From NCBI GenBank assembly GCA_021018815.1, contig JAITYX010000086.1, forward strand, positions 1,178,001 to 1,242,000: a DNA stretch of 64,000 nt, written 5' to 3'. Source of the stretch: Talinum fruticosum (Eukaryota > Streptophyta > Magnoliopsida > Caryophyllales > Talinaceae). The position numbers and the translations under genes are program-made. The notes beneath the pieces were generated by a model, which saw nothing but the letters and a program-made list of their open reading frames with translations, had not been told where the DNA came from and did not search any database. Below are positions 22,547-34,614 of the stretch, in pieces. Numbering within the stretch: position 1 is the first letter of the stretch; every line of letters starts with the position of its first letter.

Positions 22547-23964
22547 TGAAGGTTTGCTCCTGGAGAGTCTAAGTCACCTTGGGGGGTTGAATAGGGTGAT
22601 GAGGAAATTTGAGTAAACTTAAAAACTTTTTGCTTGAAAAAGATAAACAGCTGAGTCCGAGTCTAGATTGGACTCGAAATGTAAACACTCGTAAATATGT
22701 GGAAACCGTCCTAGGGCGAGAAAACAACGAGACAGTTCTAATCCAAGCACCAAATCAAATCCTTACAATGTTTTCCTAGATTTAGAAGTTCCTTTATCTA
22801 ATCTAGTACTTCCTAACCGAGATAACCTTTACGAGTTAGGGACAATTGAGTGGAGTTAATCCTTACAGCTCAGTCAAGGGACCTTACTCATAAAGTAAGA
22901 GAAGTATGTAACTATTTACAAGACTTTACAAATGAGAAAATATTAATTACAAACTGGGAGTTGTAAATAGAAGATTTGAATATGAAAACAATGACTTTTG
23001 CTTAAGCAATTTGTTTCGATAATAATTCCAGCAAATCTTCAAGTCTTATGAAGTGGCTTCTATTTATAAACCACTAATCGAGTGACTGTTGTGTCTTGGT
23101 CCCGAGTAGAATTCTTTATCGGTTGTTGTAACGACTCTTCCGAGTCACTCGGAAAAGATCTGTTGGGATGTGAACATTGTGCAATGGCTCTTGGCTCCAA
23201 AAGGTACTCTAGTCAACTAGTGATGTCCGAAAAGTAAGGTGGAAACCACAGTTGAGCCTAGGGTTAGAGTTTTCCAATTTTAGAATAGACAACCCCGACA
23301 CGGTGTCCGAGCCCTATTCAAAAGTAGATAAAGCTTGTCTATCGGTGATTGACGGCTAGAAGCCAGCTAGTTTTGTATTTTAAAAGTGAAATAACCTCGT
23401 TTGAATAACCTACTAAAGTCAACCACTTTAGTTCTCAAAGTATAAAATACTTTGGTCCAAAATTAGGCACGAGATAATAATTAAATTAAGATAATTAAAT
23501 GTATAATTATCTTAGGTCTAGAAAGAGTGAAATTTTCTAAGTCTAATATTCAATATCCTCAAATTCCATCGAGTCAATCCTAACGATGATCAAGTTAAAA
23601 TGATAGAACATCGGAATACAACAACTTGATTTGGACAAATAATTCTCAAACAAATAAACTGATTTAGAAAAAGGAATTAACACTGTAATTCACTTTGCAT
23701 TGAAATATGTAGTTAGAACTCAAAATAAGGAGTTAGAAATTATTTGAACATGTACTAGTTCTAAATGATGTCTAAGTGACTCGAAACATCGGTGTAGAAG
23801 ATATACAATAATGTGTTTTCCGAGTCAATCGAAATGAATGAAAACTTAGACGAGAGTTTCTAACACTCGGAATGACTTGAAATCAAAACTTATGAGGGAT
23901 GAGGTTTATACCTGAATCTTCATGTAGTACTCAAAATGAATTAGAGTTAGGATCCGAGTCTTCA
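22547..23964 (-). repeat. Copia-3 3' LTR (inverted)
   Basis: Runs from TGAAGGTTTGCTCC to CCGAGTCTTCA, the reverse complement of the family LTR, 1418 bases. The U3 hairpin is at 23436-23454, the CCGAGTCACTCGG dyad near 23137-23149 and the reversed TATA box at 23061-23068. It is followed on the right by a reversed polypurine tract and ORF3, which identifies it as the 3' LTR of an element reading leftward. Confidence 0.9.
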
Positions 23965-23978
23965 ATCTCCCCTTTTTC
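23965..23978 (-). other. Copia-3 polypurine tract
   Basis: ATCTCCCCTTTTTC reads GAAAAAGGGGAGAT on the minus strand, next to the LTR. A second PPT-like tract lies further upstream in the element at 24313-24325. Repeated PPT motifs before the 3' LTR are a known Sirevirus trait. Confidence 0.8.
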
Positions 23979-24399
23979 ATGAAAAGCATTCCATACTCGG
24001 ATAGAAACTTTGTTAGTGCAAAACATGAGTTTTTATTCTCACTAAGCGAGAACATATCGGAGCGAGAAGTAATGATTGAGATATATTCCATACTTATAGT
24101 AGAGTCTATCATTACTCATAGTATTTATGCGAACAACACAGTAGATCAAAGAATTAAACAGATTATATTAGAGTAGAAAAATAATATGAGATATCCAACT
24201 TAGAAAGTAGTAACTCATAAATAAATCTGTTCGGAAAAGAAAATTCATTCATTCATTAAAAAGAAACAAAGAGGGTGAGCTCCCCTAAACACAACAACAT
24301 CAAATTTCTATATTTCTCCCTCTTACATTTCATTAAAAATGGAGAAGAAAAATAACAAAGAAGTACACTTGATGTTGGACAAAAAAAATAAAAAATAGA

Positions 24400-26004
24400 C
24401 TAAGATAGGGGGCTTGCTATGCTGAGGTGGAGGAACGAGCAAGTGCGCTGGCGCTGGTAAGCTTAGGACGAAGTTGATCATCGTGGTGGCGGCATCATAG
24501 GGATGTGATGCAGTGGCTCTGTTCTAGTCTTTTGACCCAGGGCCATATCATCCTCGAGCTCGTCCTCCCGGAATACGACAGAGGGAGGTGCTTCGACTTG
24601 AAGACTGTGGATTGACCCATGTCCCCGGCTTCTTCGACCCACTCATATCATCATCCGAGCCGATTAGTTCCGGTTTAGGGATCGCAACACCTTGTCCCTC
24701 GGGTTTAGTGCCTTCCTCCTTTTCTTTCTCCTTTTCCTCTTTCTCCTCTTCCTTATCCTCCTCGAGCTGAGCTACTTCAACTGCAACTTCTTCTTTTTCA
24801 ACCTTAGCCGAAGGAGACTTGGTTGGGCTGGAGGACTCCTCGAAATGTCCAAACTTTCGGGTCCCGGGCAGCCTTAGATCGACGTTCGTAGAGGAGTTGG
24901 AGCTGCTCTCGCTGCTCGCCGATGATGCCCTTTAGCTCGATCAATAGATCCTGGTTCTCACGGATCCGAGACCGGCCTGTCTTCCGGTTGATTATCGAGG
25001 CTTTGAAGGATGGTTTTAAGAGAGTGGAGAGTGCCCCGAAGTTCTTTGGACACGAGAGGTGAGTTTGTTTACCAAAACGGTAAACATAGCCTCGGAGGTT
25101 GTAGAAGATGGTTGAGAAGTAGATGGACCACCTAATGGAGATGGGAGTGGTAAAGGATTCCGAGTATGAGTGTGAGGGGGTGAAGGGGGCTTCAACTAAG
25201 ACTCATGGACCCGGATACCAAGTTTGACTTCCCGATATCCATAGCCCGAAGCTCCTTCCCGCCTACCACTACGTCGAGGCTCAAACACCGCATTCGGATC
25301 CGAGAGGAGGGGAACCTTGAACTGTTTAAAGACAACAATCGAAGCGCTATGAAGGGGAATGGAGCATATTTTTTGGATTGTGCTAGCATAGAAGCCATTT
25401 GCTCAAGAATGGCGAGGAAAAGGTCTACATCATAGCCCTCTAGAATGTCAAAAAGAACTTTGAGAATTTTGGAGTTGGGATTCTCCTTGCTAGAGTGATG
25501 AGAAAAGAAAGTTCTCATCAACGGAAAATAGAGTAACCTGGCCTCGGTCTTCATTTGAGTCGCTGAGAAGTTTTTGCATTACTCGGGGACCTCCTTAGCA
25601 TATTTCTCAAAGAACTCATCTGCAATCTCAGTGAAGGGGATGGGATTGTAGTTTAGAAAGAGAGAAGAGACTTTGAAAAGTCTGTGAAGGAAAGAGATGT
25701 TGATGCGAACAACCTTATCTTGAACTCGTGAGGTAATGACTCCCTCGAGTAAGACATGTTGGAGTAGAACTCGGTAATGAGTTTAGGATAGATAAACTCA
25801 CTGAAGCACATAAAGTTGTATACTCCAATGGTCTTTATGTGTCGTAACCACGAAAACGAAGTGGTTGGGAAAAATTTGTCATCCAACGTTAGATGTTGGG
25901 TGACGAAGATTTTAGAGGGGTTAGAGGTACCCTCTTGAGGAGTTTTGGTGCGGGGCTTCTTGGTAGCAAATGCAGAAAATCTTTTACTGAACCCCTTTTG
26001 GCAT
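24400..26004 (-). pseudogene. Copia-3 ORF3 (env-position protein)
   Basis: Third ORF lying between pol and the 3' LTR, read leftward from an ATG at 26004 (MPKGV). A KKPRTK basic cluster follows after a frame change. The conserved core occurs at 25886-25653 ('VYNFMCFSEFIYPKLITEFY') and 25554-25192 ('NSKILKVLFDILEGYDVDLF'). The C-terminal part toward 24400 is low-complexity and acidic. It resembles the plant 'envelope-like' / putative plant transposon protein family; no membrane segment or signal peptide is evident, so 'env' describes position only. Multiple frameshifts make it inactive. Confidence 0.75.
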
Positions 26005-26144
26005 GGTGATAATTTTTTGAGTAATCGAACGAACGAGAGCGAAAGAGAGAGAGAATGAGAGTGCTTAGAATTGAGAGAGTGAGCGAGAATGCATAGAGAG
26101 TAAGAAGGCAGCGAGTAAAGTAGCGAAATGAAGGTAAAGAGGTG

Positions 26145-26154
26145 CTATATATAG
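26145..26154 (-). promoter_or_regulatory. TATA-like box before Copia-3 ORF3
   Basis: CTATATATAG lies about 140 bases upstream of the ORF3 ATG, outside the LTR. Comparable boxes precede ORF3 at 32271 and 41684. A separate ORF3 transcript is inferred. Confidence 0.5.
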
Positions 26155-26563
26155 TGAAAAGAAATGACCTTTAGCCTGCTGTCCGACTCGAAGCTCCAAC
26201 GGCCGTCTCGAGACAAGTGTGATGTTTCCGCTCTCCAACGGTTAAAATTCCAGCAGACTTTCTCTCAGCGGCTAGTTTTCTCCGATTGATGCGCGCGGCG
26301 AGAGAGAGAGAGAGAGAAGAAAGACTTACAAAAATATTTATGAAATTCCGCATTTATCTAGAGATGATTTCGAAGTTTGATGTCCATTTTGCTCAAAAGC
26401 CGAGTTTGACTTAGTATGGTTTCTAAGTGACTCGGAACACTCGGACACCTAATAACTTATAGCTCGGTTTCACTTGGTCAACTGAACCATTTGTTTTTAA
26501 GACAAAAGAAAAACATATAACACATAGTTATGCAAGAAAATTTCACTTTAAAAAATCGGATAA

Positions 26564-29039
26564 TCATGCATTACTCATTCCAAGCTCATTCCTAATAAAA
26601 CAAAACTGATCCTCACTAAGTGGCTTAGTGAAAATATTAGCTAACTGAAATTTCATAGGAATGAATTCAAGTTCAATATCACCTTTCTCATAATGGTCTC
26701 TTAGAAAATGATACATGACCTCAATATGCTTTGTCTTTGAGTGCTTGAACTGGATTCTTAGTGATGGTAATTGCACTATGATTATCACACTTGATTGGGA
26801 TAGACTTGAATGTGAGTCCAAGATCCTTCAAGTGCTTGCTTGATCCACAGAATCCGAGCACGGCACGCTCCAGCTACAATGTACTCGGCTTCGACGGTTG
26901 ATAAAGCAAATGAGTTCTGTTTGTTTGAGTGCCAAGATATGAGGGATTGACCCGAAATTATCATGCTCCGATGTGCTCGTTCTATCAACCTTGTAACTAG
27001 CATAGTCGGCATCCGAGTATTCGAGTGAGGGTCGGTTCCGAGTCTCTTGAAAACCATAGACCAAGATTCGAGTCCATGCAAGATATCTAAAAATTCTCTT
27101 CACCGCAGTGAGATGTGATTCTTTTGGATTAGCTTGAAATCTTGGACACGAGACATACACTAAACATAATGTCTACCCTACTTGGATGTGAGATATAGCA
27201 GAGATCTAATCATACCTCTGTAAAGTTTCGATCTACTGACTTTACCTTTGTCGTCCGAGTCCAGTTTCATGCTACTATTCATAGGTGTCGTTGCATGTTT
27301 CACATCTTAAAGTTTGTACTTCTTCAAAAACTCCTTGGTATACTTAGATTGATGGATATAGATTCCATCTTTGTCTTGTTTGATTTGTAGATCAAGAAAG
27401 AAATTAAGCTCTCCCATCATGCTCATTTGGAACTCCTGTCTTATTAACTTAGAAAACTCTCGATAGAGATTTTCATTAGTAGCTCAAAAATAATATCATC
27501 AACATAAAGGCTGAGCAATAAGGAAATCTTTCCCCTTGGTTTTTATGAAAAGATTTTTGTCAATCTGAGCTCTTTTGAAATCATTTTCAACCAAGAAACT
27601 GCTCGAGTCTTTCATACCAAGCTCCGGGAGCTTGTTTAAGACCATACAAAGCCTTTTGCGGTTTAAAAACATGATTTGGAAATTCTAAGTTTTCAAATCC
27701 AGGGGTTGTTCAACATAGACTTCCTTTTTAATGAAACCATTCAGAAAAGCACATTTGACATCCATTTGATACAATTTAATATTCATGCTTGATGCAAATG
27801 CCAATAGGATTCCGATTGCTTCGATCCTAGCAAGCTGGTGCAAAGGTTTCCCCACAATCAATCCCTTCTTCTTGATTATAACCTTGAGCCACAAGTCTAT
27901 CCTTATTTCGACTATCAACCCATCCTCATCCAGTTTATTTTTGAAAACCCATTTGGTTCCTATACCAGGTGGCTAGAAGGTCGTTTGGTCCGAGTCCGGA
28001 CTCGGTTTCTTTAAAATTGATTAAGCTCTTCTTGCATGGCCTCTACCCATTCAGGTTCATTTAGGGCCTCTAGTGCATTTTTGGGTTCCGTTAATGATAT
28101 GAATGCGGTGAATGCACATAGATTTTGCAAAGAAGAATGAGTTCTTACCCCACTTGTTAATGTCGGACAAAATGTTCTCGAGTGGGTGGCTCGAAGAATA
28201 TCTGAATGCTCTACTTGTTCTCCGATTCACCAAGTTTGTTGGTTGAACTGGCTGATCTTCGATAGTTTGAGCTTACTGAGTCTCCTCATTCGCTTGTCCA
28301 TCAACATTATGAGCTGTCTTTTGAGCTGGTTCGATCCGAGGCACGATATTTTGAGATGCCTCATTCTAAGTTGCTGTTTTCGACTCTTCCTGAGCTCATC
28401 TTTAGCAAGATCATCTTCATCTCCGCTAAGTTTTAGATATGAGAAGGTTGACTCACCTGTTTTTCCCTGATCTATCTCATCAAACACAACGTGGATACTT
28501 TCTTCCACTTGTGGTAGTTCTTTTATTAAAGACACAATAAGCTTTACTTGTGAGATGAGTAACCCGAGAAATATACCTTTATCGGACCTAGCATCAAACT
28601 TGGTCGAGTGATCCTTACCGTTATTGTGAACAAAGCACTTACATCCAAATGGTTTGAAGTATGAGATGCTTGGGCTTCTTTCCCTTGTAAAGCTCGTAGG
28701 GAGTTTTCTTCAAGATGGGTCCGATGAGGCATCTGTTCAATGTGTAGTTTGTCTGTGTTGACTACCTCAACCTAGAAATAGTAAGGTAAATCATTTTCAA
28801 TCATCATTGTCCTTCCTATTTCTTCAAGAGTTCAGTTCTTTCTCTCCACTACTCCATTTTCTTGAGGAGTTTTGGGTGGTTAGAAGTTGTGAGAGATATC
28901 GTTCTTATCACGGCACTCAGTAAATTCTTAACAGTTGAACTCCCTTCCATGGTCGGTTCGTATTCTTCTAATCCAATCCGAGACTCCACTTGAATTTTCC
29001 TGCAGAGCTTGCTGAACTCTTTGAAAGCTTCATTCTTGT
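26564..29039 (-). pseudogene. pol: Copia-3 pol fragment (integrase middle to RNase H end)
   Basis: Read right to left, it begins abruptly inside integrase ('NEAFKEF' near 29039, then the TDHGREF motif with the second catalytic aspartate near 28950, and 'PQENG' near 28855). The pol linker 'VVFDEIDQGKTGEST' is at 28500-28450. RVT_2 follows with 'KLYQMDVKCAFLNGF' at 27780-27735 (first RT aspartate) and YVDD at 27506-27495. RNase H shows 'YSDADYASYKVDR' and 'ALSTVEAEYIVAGACRA', ending 'FIRNELGMSNA' with a stop at 26564. Frameshifts are frequent. The 5' part of the element is replaced by an opposing pol fragment. Confidence 0.87.
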
Positions 29040-31873
29040 TACTTCAAAGGAGACAAAGCTCTCGGGTTTGAGGCCAGGTAACACTTACATTATTCCTCTT
29101 AGTGATTCAACTTAGAATTTGTCATGTTTAAAAGCTACGTTAATGATGAATCGTGCGAGATGGCATCATACGTTTGAACATATTAACATGTACACCATTA
29201 AGAATTTATCTTTACAAGGGTTAGTCCGAGGACTTCCTAAGTGTGCTTTTAACAAAGATAAAATTTGTGTTGCATGTGCAAATAGGAAATAAGTTAGATC
29301 TTCAATCAAACCACTTAAAAGCTGTTTCCACCTCAAAAGTGCTTGAATTAATTCATATGAATTTATGTGGTAAAAATTCATGTAGAAAGCTTAGGAGGTA
29401 AATCTTATGTACTTGTGATTACTAATGACTTTTCAAGATTTACCTAGGTATGTTTTCTAAAAACAAGAATGGAGCTTTCACGAGTCTCCAGCAAAATTCA
29501 AGTGGAATTTGAGACTTAGATTGTGAGAATCAAAGCTGATCATGGAAGGGAGTTCGACTAGTTAGAATTTGCTAATTTCCGTGATAAACATGGTATCTTT
29601 CATAACTTTTTTTCACCCGAACGCCCCAACGAAATGGAGTGGTGAAAAGGAAGAACAGAACTTTTGAAGAAATAGGAAGGACTATGATGATTGAAAATGA
29701 TTTTCCTTAGTATTTCTACGTTGAGGCCATAAACACAACAAACTATACACTAAATAGATGCCTTATCGGCTCAATCCTGAAGAAAACAACTTCGAGCTAT
29801 ACAAAGGAAAGATGTCTAACATCTTATACTTCAAGCCTTTTGGGTGTAAGTGCTTTGTACATAACACCGAGTAAGGACCATTTAACTAAGTTTGATGTAA
29901 GGTCGGACGAAGGTATATTCCTTAGTTATTCTTTACATACCAAAGCTTAAGCATTTTAAATAAAAGGACTAATAAAGTGAAAGAAAAGTATCCATGTTAT
30001 CTTTGATGAGATTGACAATGGCGGTTAAGCGAATCCACCTTCTCGGACTTTAAAGCGAGCGAGAAATGACGATAAAATAGTTGAAATTAAGCTCGAGAAT
30101 GATGGAAAACAAGAGAACTCAGGCGACAACCGACCTAGTTCAAGACTCAGCTCAAACAACTAGAGCTCAAGAAGTGACCGAGACTCAACCAACTGAAGAA
30201 GCAAACATTCAACCCTAAACCTGGTAAATCAAAGGTTAGGTCAAGCTTCTAAATATGCTTCTAGTCACCCACTTGAAAATATCATCTTAGATATCAAATT
30301 ACGTGTGCAAACTCGTTCTTCCTTGTATAATCTATGTGCATTTTATGCATTCATTTCATTAATTGAACCCAAAAATGTAATAAAAGTCCTAGTTGAACTT
30401 GGATGGGTAGAGGCCATGCTAAAAGAATCATCACAATTTGAAAGAAACCAAGTTTGGACCTTGACCAAACGACTAACTGACTACCTAATTATAGGAACCA
30501 AGTGGGTTTTTAAGAACAAACTGGATGAGGAGGGGTTGGTAGTTGGAAATAAGGCCGGACTTCTAGCCAAGGGCATAACCAAGAAGAAGGAATTGATTGT
30601 GGGGAAATCTTTACACTAGTTGCTAGGATTGAAGCAATTAGGATTCTACTTGGATTTGCATCTAGCAAGAACGTTAAGTTATATCAAATGGATGTTAAGT
30701 GCATTTTTAAATGGTTATATTCAAGAATAAGTCTATGTGGAGCAATACCCTAGATTTGAAAATCCTTATTTCCAAACCATATTTTTAAATTGCAAAAAGC
30801 TCTTTATGGTTTGAAACAAGCTTTTAAAAGCTTGGTATGAAGTATTAAGTAGTTTCTTGGTTGAAAATAAATTTAAAAGAGGTTTGATTGACGAAACCTT
30901 ATTTACTAAAACCAAGGGAAAATATTTTATTATCATTTAAATTTATGTTGATGATATTATTTTTGGTGCTACTAATAAAATTCTCTGTCAAGAATTTTTT
31001 GACTTAATGAGATAGGAATTCCAAATGAGCATGATTGAAAAACTGAATTTTTTCCTTGGATTGCAAATCAAAAAAGAAAAAGATCAGATTTATGTTGACT
31101 AATCCAAATATGTTGAGGAGTAACTCAAGAATTACAAACTTCAGGATGCTAAACCAACGGCAACTCCTGTAGGAAGCAATACCTAATTGGACTTAGACAA
31201 TAAGGGTAAGTCGAGTAGATCGAGAAAACCTATAGAGGTATGATTGGATTTCTAATATACCTAACTTCTAGTAGGCCGGATATTATGTTTAGTGTCTGCT
31301 TTGTGCAAGATTTCAAGCTAATCCAAAGAATCTCATCGAAGCTGCGGTGAAGAGAAATTTTAGATATCTTGCGGGGACTCGGACACTTGGTCTTTGGTAC
31401 TTAAAAGATTTAGGTCTCACTCTCGGTGGCTACTCAAACGCTAACTATGCCGGGTACAAGGTAGATAGGAAGAGTACTTCAGAAGCATGCAAATTTTTTG
31501 GTCAATCGTTTATCTCCGACACTCAAAGAAGTAGAACTCGGTCGCCTTATCAATGGTTAAGGTTGAGTATATAGAGGTAGTATCTTGTTGTGCTTAGTTG
31601 TTGTGGATCAAGCAACATCTAAAGGATTTTGGATTAACTTCTCGGTAATTCCTATCAAGTGCGGCAATCAAAGTACAATCAATATCACCAAGAACCCAGT
31701 TCAACATTGAAAGACCAAGCACATTGAGGTCGGATATCGGTTTATGAGAGATCATTCTAAAAAGGTGATATAGAGTTAGAATTTATTTCTACTAAGCTTC
31801 CATTGGCTGATATTTTCACTAAACCAAGATTGGTTCCGCTTTATTAGAAATCATCTTGGTATGTTAAATTGAT
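29040..31873 (+). pseudogene. pol: Opposing copia pol fragment (pre-integrase to RNase H)
   Basis: A plus-strand pol of the same family starts at 29040, equivalent to about 38395 in Copia-4, and meets the minus-strand pol head to head. The pre-integrase zinc region reads 'IKNLSLQGLVRGLPKCAFNK' and 'CVAC'. Integrase is heavily stopped. RT shows 'FERNQVWTLTKRLTDYLIIG' near 30440, a damaged 'QMDVKC' box near 30685 lacking two bases, and YVDD at 30944-30955. RNase H shows 'FRYLAGTRTLGLWYLKDLG' at 31355. The end matches the pol terminus near 31870. Confidence 0.85.
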
Positions 31874-32270
31874 TACATGTTTAATTACATGAATTTTTAT
31901 GTGTTTATCTTGTAGAAACATGTTTTTATTCAGAAAAATTCGATTGACTTGGAAATTTAGTTGAGAATTCTTGAAGCCGAGCCCTAGTTGTTAGTGAACC
32001 GAGTTACTTTTGAGCACTCGGATGGCTAATCGAGTCATAATCTGTTAAAAATCAAACGGACATTCAAATGTCCGAGGTCATCTCTAATTAATAGAGAATA
32101 TTGGATAAAATTTTTACAAAATTCTGTTTTCGTTCCCGCATGATCTGACTAGAAAATTAGTCGTTAAGACGTTGTAAGACGAAACCGCTGGAATCTAGTC
32201 GTTAGGAACTAGTCATTGGACTGTTTTTGGAAGTTGGTTTTGCTTCTATATCCATTGAGAGCATTTTCCC
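31874..32270. other. Spacer between pol and ORF3
   Basis: Non-coding copia sequence equivalent to 41267-41683 in Copia-4. It contains ACTCGG-type words and no coding signal. Confidence 0.6.
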
Positions 32271-32278
32271 TATAAATA
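32271..32278 (+). promoter_or_regulatory. TATA box before ORF3 of the plus-strand fragment
   Basis: TATAAATA sits at the position equivalent to 41684 in Copia-4, upstream of a CT-rich leader and ORF3. Confidence 0.55.
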
Positions 32279-32489
32279 GCCTTCATTTTCATTCATTCCA
32301 TTACTTTGCTATTTCACTCTCACTTGCTCGGAACTCGGAACTCAATTTTCACTCTCACTTAAATCTGCAATTCTCTGTGCTCTTCAATACTCAAGTTCTT
32401 ACTCTTTCTCTCTCTCTCTCATTCAGTTTCTATTATTTCTACTCCTACTCTTTTCATTTTTTTTCACTCTCTCACTCACTAAGCCAAAA

Positions 32490-32840
32490 ACTTGACTATG
32501 AGAGTTTCCGAGGTAGAGGCTACATTATACAACAAAGAAAAGGCTTTGAACCTTTTCTAGACAACTTCTAAGCCTAAGGAACCTCATAAGGAGGAGAACC
32601 GAGAGAATCAAAACCCCCTTAGTCTCCCAACACTATTGCTTGGAGGATAAATTCTTTCTTACTACCAAGATTTTCCGGGTTCACAAACTCCAAAGATTCA
32701 AATTTCTTAATATTCTCTATTTTTATGACTATCTCTACCCGTAATTGGTCATAAAATTCTACCGAATCTCTCTCCCTCATATTCAATTCTTGTTTCTACC
32801 ATTCAGGACAAGAAGATTGTTATAACTCTTGCTCTTCTTC
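32490..32840 (+). pseudogene. ORF3 5' fragment cut by CACTA-1
   Basis: Downstream of the TATA box and a C/T-rich leader, an ORF3 remnant is recognisable from 'DDKFFLTTKIF' (about 32644), followed by a degraded match to the YDFL...YP.LV core seen in the other copies. It stops at 32840, where the CACTACTACA terminus begins, so the transposon landed in ORF3. The remaining part of ORF3 is not in the window. Confidence 0.65.
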
Positions 32841-32971
32841 CACTACTACAGTAACCACTTTTAACTACGGTTCAAAACGACCTTTAACTACTGGTTATCC
32901 GACATCGTGTATAAGGTCGTCATTGTAAGCGGGCATATTTTACTACAGTTCAAAACCATAGTAAAAGAAGG

Positions 32972-33234
32972 CCTATGACGACAGTTCTTCGATGAGAACC
33001 GTGGTCATATATAAACCATTACTACGATTCTTTCAAAAGAACCGTAGTAATAGGTTAACCTATGATGAAGGTTCTCCCTTAAGAACCGTCATCATAGGTC
33101 CCAGCCCAAATCCCCCTATTCTACCAAAATGTTTAGTCTAAGACCTATTACTACGATTCTTAAGGAAGAACCGTCACAATAGGTTATATTCAGACCTATT
33201 ACTACGGTTCTTCCTTAAGAACCGTAGTAATAGA
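32972..33234. repeat. Five subterminal hairpins of CACTA-1
   Basis: Five successive inverted repeats of 38-40 bases lie at 32972-33010, 33016-33053, 33059-33098, 33144-33183 and 33195-33234. The last has perfect 17-base arms (CTATTACTACGGTTCTT) and a four-base loop. All share the 'gttctt...aagaaccgt' core. Subterminal motifs bound by the accessory TNPA protein are a general CACTA property; binding here is inferred. Confidence 0.85.
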
Positions 33235-34050
33235 TCTGAAATTTTTTAATAATTTTTTTTCATACCCCGTACAAAATATACGAGTACAAAATACATCACA
33301 ACAACCACCAATAGCCTCAATTGTTCCAATATTACAAAAATTTTCCACATTACTACAACCACAATAGATTTAACAAGTTCGACAACACAATTTCATATTT
33401 CACAAGTAAGTTCCAAGCAAAGAATATATTACAATGATGTGAAATATAATATAAAGAGTAATCTTCTTTCAGTATTTATGTCAAAAAGTTCATCTCTCAT
33501 CTTCAAACTTTGTGGTCTAAACTGATTTCAATGTTTATGTCACAAGGAAAATCTCTATTTACCCAAATTCATGCTTTTGTAGTAGATTTAGTTCCGTGAT
33601 TGTCTTTATGACGATATTGCTTGCTTGGAATTGTTGTATCGGTAGCCTGGGACAACATATATACATCATATTTGCTGCCCACACTACCAATGTACAAACT
33701 CCAAGCAAGCAATATATTTATAAAGATAAACACATAACTTAATATACTAAAAGGCATAAATTTGGATAAATAGAGATGAACCATTTGGCACAAATATTGA
33801 AATCGTTTAAACCACAAAGAGATGGACTTTTTAACGTACGTACTAAAAAAGGAATACACAAATAGAACATCTCACCACCAACTTTATTTCCTTAGTCATG
33901 GTCCTAAAGTGATGCTCCTCTCAAGAACACATTGCTTGGAGCTCTTGTCTACATAAAAACTGAGGAAAACATTAAGTAACAACTTATGCACAAGAAACAT
34001 AACAAACATAGAAGGATCATAAAGTAGAAAGGGACATCAACACCGACATT
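33235..34050. other. CACTA-1 non-coding sequence
   Basis: AT-rich, no gene supported. It contains short degenerate direct repeats ('tccaagcaa...aatatat' at about 33408 and 33698) and the start of a larger duplicated block shared with 34280-34400. Confidence 0.6.
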
Positions 34051-34163
34051 TGGTTGCTATTCTCGCTCCGCTTCGCAACAAGGAACTTCGTGGTATAAAT
34101 CACTTCATCCGGATTTATACCAAAAATTCCTTGTTGAGAAGTGGGAGCTGAGACTAGCAACCA
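34051..34163. repeat. 113-nt foldback in CACTA-1
   Basis: Outer arms TGGTTGCTA / TAGCAACCA, middle arms CAACAAGGAA / TTCCTTGTTG and inner arms GGTATAAATC / GATTTATACC pair perfectly in order, separated by short imperfect parts, around a ten-base loop at 34102-34111. It looks like a plant miRNA precursor or an old inverted-repeat insertion. A diverged copy of one arm and its left flank recurs at about 34280-34400. Confidence 0.75.
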
Positions 34164-34614
34164 AAAAGGGTATAAATCACTTGTTTACTTGAAAAGCTTG
34201 TCATCATCATGTATGCACCTTTTGAATTAACTACTTCAAAAGCTATATCATTAAGTTTTGGTTGATTTACAAAATTCAGGTACCTAAAGCAACAACTTTT
34301 CCATAAGAAATAGACCAAAAATAGAAGGATTATAAAATGGGAAAGGAAATCAAAACTAACATTGATTGCTAATCTCAGCTTCCGTTTCTCAACCGAAAAA
34401 GCTTTCTACCCTTCCATTGGACAACTTAGTCCTTTTGATGCTCATCGAAGAATGATCTCGTATATCCCAATACTAAAAGTTAAAAATAATGAAAAGCAAG
34501 CTGCAATTACTAAAACAAGCAACAATATGGATATCCATCAATAAAAATTATTATACAATAATGTTTTTACCGAGTTTGATATAATTACATGGTTTATGCC
34601 CTTTTTTCCCCTCC

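Noticed and set aside
28186..28470. 94-residue plus-strand frame
   Set aside because: Antisense to the pol linker of Copia-3, whose minus-strand reading matches the other copies.
33569..33859. Possible second CACTA-1 gene (TNPA-like), 96-residue minus-strand frame
   Set aside because: Short, AT-rich, no similarity recognised to TNPA-type proteins.
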